64,000 nt of DNA, from contig VWND01000080.1 in the NCBI GenBank assembly GCA_009599575.1, positions 434,001 to 498,000 of the forward strand. Reading direction: 5' to 3'. Below, one piece after another: positions 60,654 to 64,000 of the stretch. Under the pieces are notes generated by a model, which was not told the origin of the DNA, did not search any database, and worked only from the letters and a program-made list of their open reading frames with translations. How positions within the stretch are numbered: position 1 is the stretch's first letter; the number at the start of each line of letters is the position of its first letter. Position numbers and translations under genes: made by a program. This DNA comes from Blumeriella jaapii. Lineage: Eukaryota; Ascomycota; Leotiomycetes; Helotiales; Drepanopezizaceae.

Positions 60654-60669
60654 AAGCCGCCCCTCGGGG

Positions 60670-61167
60670 TGCGAGGTCGACGACGACCTCGCGGGCTAGA
60701 CTCAATACCTGTACGTGGTGCCTGGTACGAACCTTCCGCCCTTTCGATTGCAAGCGCTTTTTTCTTAAGGCAGAAAAGCGTTTTTGCATTCGAAAGATAT
60801 CGGGAAAGCCAAAATTAAGCAATCGACACGTGGCGACTTCGAAAAGATTTTCCTTACCGGCGATCCGGGCTGTGACGATCTAATCAGTCGAAGGGCTGGA
60901 AGATCAGTCAACTGGTCGCCGTATTCATATAATATAAAAAACGAGCCTTTGGTTCTGTAACAAAGATATTCATTTAGAATCAACAACTGCAGAAGGCAGA
61001 AATTGCTAAAAAAAGAAAACCTTATATATATAAATAATTTCCACAGTTAATAGAAAGACCCACCAGGAGACCAGGAAGCTTGCAAGTATACGTAGTTGCT
61101 AAAAAGCTTGCAGCTATACGTAATTGCTAGAGTAACACGAAAAGTAGCAACAGAATAAATCGTTATA
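60670..61167 (-). mobile_element. LTR of the Gypsy element
   Basis: On the minus strand the LTR starts at TATAACG (the expected TG changed to TA) just after a polypurine tract, GGACGGGGGGG at 61171-61181. It ends in CTCGCA at 60670. It shares blocks with the copy at 41840. The position beyond the integrase and 3' end of pol shows that it is the 3' LTR of the element to the right. Length is about 498 bp; the exact borders are inferred. Confidence 0.75.
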
Positions 61168-64000
61168 CTACCCCCCCGTCCGAAAAAAGCGCGCCTTCGA
61201 GCTTTTATCCATTGGTACGTCGCTATTCAAATAATCGTACGAATCCAAACCTTCGGAATACGCTTTTAGCCAATCTACAAGTTTTGCAGAAGGACCGGAG
61301 AGCTTCTTATGCGCCAAATGGAAATCGCGCATTTTTAGGAAAGCGTATATAAAATTAAACGCGGAGTACTACGTAAGATTTTTATTTAAGTTTATTTAAA
61401 AAGCTTTATATTAAAAAGTTTTCCGCTGCATTCGATAAGCGATTAATTTTTCGATTTCGTATTTAAGCTTATTAATTATATTAATAAATTTAAAGGCTGA
61501 ATTAACCTGATTTGAAAGCGCGTCGTCAGCTGTTTTACGCAGTCGACTAGCGTGAAAAACTGGGTGTACGTTTATAATATTAAAAAAATCTAGCTTAAAA
61601 GCGTTGTCGAAAATTTTGGCTACAATTTTAAAAAAGCCGTTTATAAAATTATCGAGCTTGCGAAAAGGCCGGAAGGTCGGAAATAGACGCATATCGAGCC
61701 ATACGTAGTCGCCAACGTTAAAATCGATCGCGCGGCGAAACTTATTCGTATTTTTTTTATTTTATCGTAAGCTTGTTAAAAATGCGATTTAGCGAAGTTT
61801 TAAGCGTCGTAATAGCGGCGAGCGTACGCACGAGCTTCGTTTGCGTTTAGCTTGTATAAAAAATTGAGAAAAAAGAAAATGTCGAGCTTTCAGTTTTAAT
61901 TAATATAGGAAATGTAATCGTATATAATTTCAAAAGGTAAAAAGCCATTTAGATTTTCGTGGGAAAAAATCATTTAAGCGAAATCCATTATTAAAAGAAA
62001 TTCGTTCCAATCGTTTTAATAAAAGTTTACGAAAAATCGAAAGCGTTTTTGCAAATATTGGTTGTAAATTTCGGTTTGACCGTCGGTTTCGGAATAAGCG
62101 GCTATCGAAAGCTTTAGTTGCGTATCGAATATTTTGTTTAATTCAGATCAGAAAATAAACTAATATTAAAGGCCACGATCGTTAATAATATTTTTTAAAA
62201 GACTAAAATATTTATATACGTGGAATATATATAATTTAGCGAAGCTTCGAGCGTCGATATTTTTGTGATAAAAGATCGAAATAGCTTGCTTAGAAAAGCG
62301 ATTTATTATTACAAACACGTTATCGTAATCGTGTTTGTTTTTATTAAAATTGCAAAAGTTTATTGTAACGTGCTTTCAAAAATGGTCAAAAACAGAAAAA
62401 GGCTAAAAAAGGCCGGGGCGCTTATTTTTTGAAATAAAACTCTTTTAATAAGCGTAGCAATTGCGATAGTATTGTTTTACGAAAACTGTTATACCTCGTT
62501 AATAATATTGGTTCGAAAGCAATTGCGTAGTTTTGCGAACGTTAAAATAAGCGGTAAAAATCTGGTCGTATATTTTTCGTACAAAGGCCAAACGAAAATA
62601 ATCGACGTCTGATATTATCAGACGACCGTAATATAACAGCAGGTCGCGTTTAAGTATATACGAAAACGGAGTATTATTAGCGTCGTTTCTTTTCGTAGCG
62701 TTTCGTACAGCTTTTTTTCGAAAGGCTATTAGGCTGCTAGCTGTGCGATTAGCGTGGAAAAGCTGATCAACGACACGGAATGCGAAAAAGAAATTAGCTA
62801 TTTCAACGATAAAAACAGCTGTTTCGAAGGCCGTAGAAGATCGAAGTTTTTTAATTAAAAAGCGATAATCGATTTGATCGGCTCGAAAAAGAGTTTGCAA
62901 GCGCTAAATGCGTTTAAAAAAGTTTTGACGGTCGAATTCGCTCGTACGACGTGTTAATGCGTTAGCCAAAAGGTTATGTTTGCCTAGTTTATACGTAATA
63001 AGAAAATTGTAATCGGCGAAAAGCTCGGCCCAGCGTGCTTATCGAGCGTAAAAGTTTGAAAATTATAAAATATTCCAAAGCTTTGTAATTAATAATAATT
63101 TTAATTTGATAAATTGAGTTAGTTAGTTTAGCACGAAAGTTGTTTAGAAATCTTACGATTGCAAATATTTTTTTGTCGTATACGACGTAATTTAGCTTTG
63201 CGAAGGCTATAGTTTTGTTAAAATAAGCGACTGAAAGCTAGTCGTCGCTATAAAATTGCGAAAGCATAAAAGCTATTACGCCGTCGAAAGCGTTAGTTTT
63301 TAATATGCAAAAAAGGTTTTGCTTGTAATATTGTAAAACTGGTGCAATAATAAAAGCTAGTATAAAAAGGTCGAAACTTTTCTGACATTTAAAAATAAAA
63401 TTGAAAAAAACGTTAGCTTTGGTTAAATAAACTAAAAGCTTTGCAATTATATCGTAGTTTCGAATAAAACGTCGGTAAAAATTACAAAAACCAAAAAAGC
63501 TTTGTATATTTTTTATAATAGTAAAAGGCTTTTAATAAGCGACTACGAAGACTTTTTCTAGGTCTACCTTTAAGTTTTTAGTCGAAATAATAAAATCTAG
63601 GTAACGGATTCGAATAACGTTAAATTCAAACTTTCGAATATCGGCCTGTAATTCAGCGTTAGCGAGCTTTTGAAGCATTTTGCGAACGTATATAGCGTAT
63701 TTTAAAAAATCGAACGAGTAAATAAAAATATTATTCAGATATATAATGCAAAAATCGTTTAAATAATCGAAAAAAACGTCGTTTATATAGCGTTGATAAA
63801 TTGCGGATTTATTAATAAAGCCAAAAGATAGCATTTTGCATTTATAAGCGCCGTAACGCGTACGAAACGTCGTCAGTTTTTTACTAGCGGGGTCTATTCG
63901 AATTTTGTAAAAAGCTTGACGAATATCGAGTTTCGTAAAAATTCGCGCTTTCGAGAAACGAGCAAGAGTTTTATCGATAAAAGAAAGGAAATAGCGATTT
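61168..64000 (-). mobile_element. Decayed Ty3/Gypsy retrotransposon, truncated by the window end
   Basis: AT-rich, heavily interrupted pol in minus orientation. In reading order from 64000: reverse transcriptase (FTKLDIRQAFYKIRIDP, TTFRTRYGAYKCKMLSFGF, QRYINDVFFDYLNDF, then YLNNIFIYS in place of the catalytic YLDD motif, and ISTKNLKVDLEKV). The integrase zinc-binding part follows near 62620-62500 (RKIYDQIFTAYFNVRKTTQLL), then the C-terminal part near 61550 (NVHPVFHASRLR). Between these, frames are closed by many stops. The D-to-N changes and AT-richness are what G-to-A changes from RIP would produce. The element cannot be active. Its 5' part lies beyond the window. Confidence 0.9.

Overview
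This window is nuclear DNA from a filamentous ascomycete (Pezizomycotina). The signs are short introns (mostly 49-95 bp) with GT..AG ends and CTAAC/CTGAC-type branch sites, a lone dispersed 5S rRNA gene, HET-domain gene remnants, and a Ty3/Gypsy retroelement whose changes look like repeat-induced point mutation (RIP). Family-level functions are read from conserved motifs. For the genes with resolved exon chains, the chain was accepted only when its total length is a multiple of three. No homology search was possible, so the species is not named.

Layout. 1-1533: a CAP/PR-1-like secreted protein gene (minus strand) with an apparent one-base frameshift. 1534-11111: a gene-free island of about 9.5 kb made of minisatellites, strand-skewed low-complexity tracts and homopolymers. 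11112-18333: a very large disordered and coiled-coil protein gene (minus). 18334-21172: spacer. 21173-23585: a divergent pair, a PQ-loop vacuolar-type transporter (minus) and an NAD(P)-binding Rossmann protein (plus). 25325-26330: a secreted trypsin-like protease (minus). 26331-30266: a long spacer ending in an imperfect inverted repeat. 30267-31800: a Ysc84/SH3YL1-type actin-patch protein. 32744-33307: a possible HET fragment. 34587-35006: a small charged protein. 36590-37938: a secreted pectate lyase. 38823-41427: a SulP sulfate permease. 41840-42180: a degenerate LTR copy. 44283-45188: a HET pseudogene. 45738-47415: a secreted or vacuolar M28 aminopeptidase. 48963-49585: a small cysteine-containing protein. 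51645-52174: a probable GPI-anchored protein. 52849-54953: a BOR1/SLC4 transporter. 56628-56746: 5S rRNA. 57720-58730: a small conserved stress-type protein. 59025-60653: minisatellites and tandem units with telomere-like tracts. 60670-64000: a broken Gypsy element that runs off the window.

The genes do not form an obvious pathway or biosynthetic cluster. A loose theme is life outside the cell and nutrient scavenging: pectate lyase, trypsin-like protease, aminopeptidase, CAP protein, small secreted proteins, and sulfate, borate-type and amino-acid-type transporters. This would suit a plant-associated or saprotrophic fungus, but that is inference. The most unusual content is outside the genes: a dispersed TACTGTA/TACAGTA motif that recurs in most spacers and forms the core of a 13-bp tandem array, alternating strand-asymmetric repeat blocks, and telomere-like tandem units cut by a mutated retroelement.
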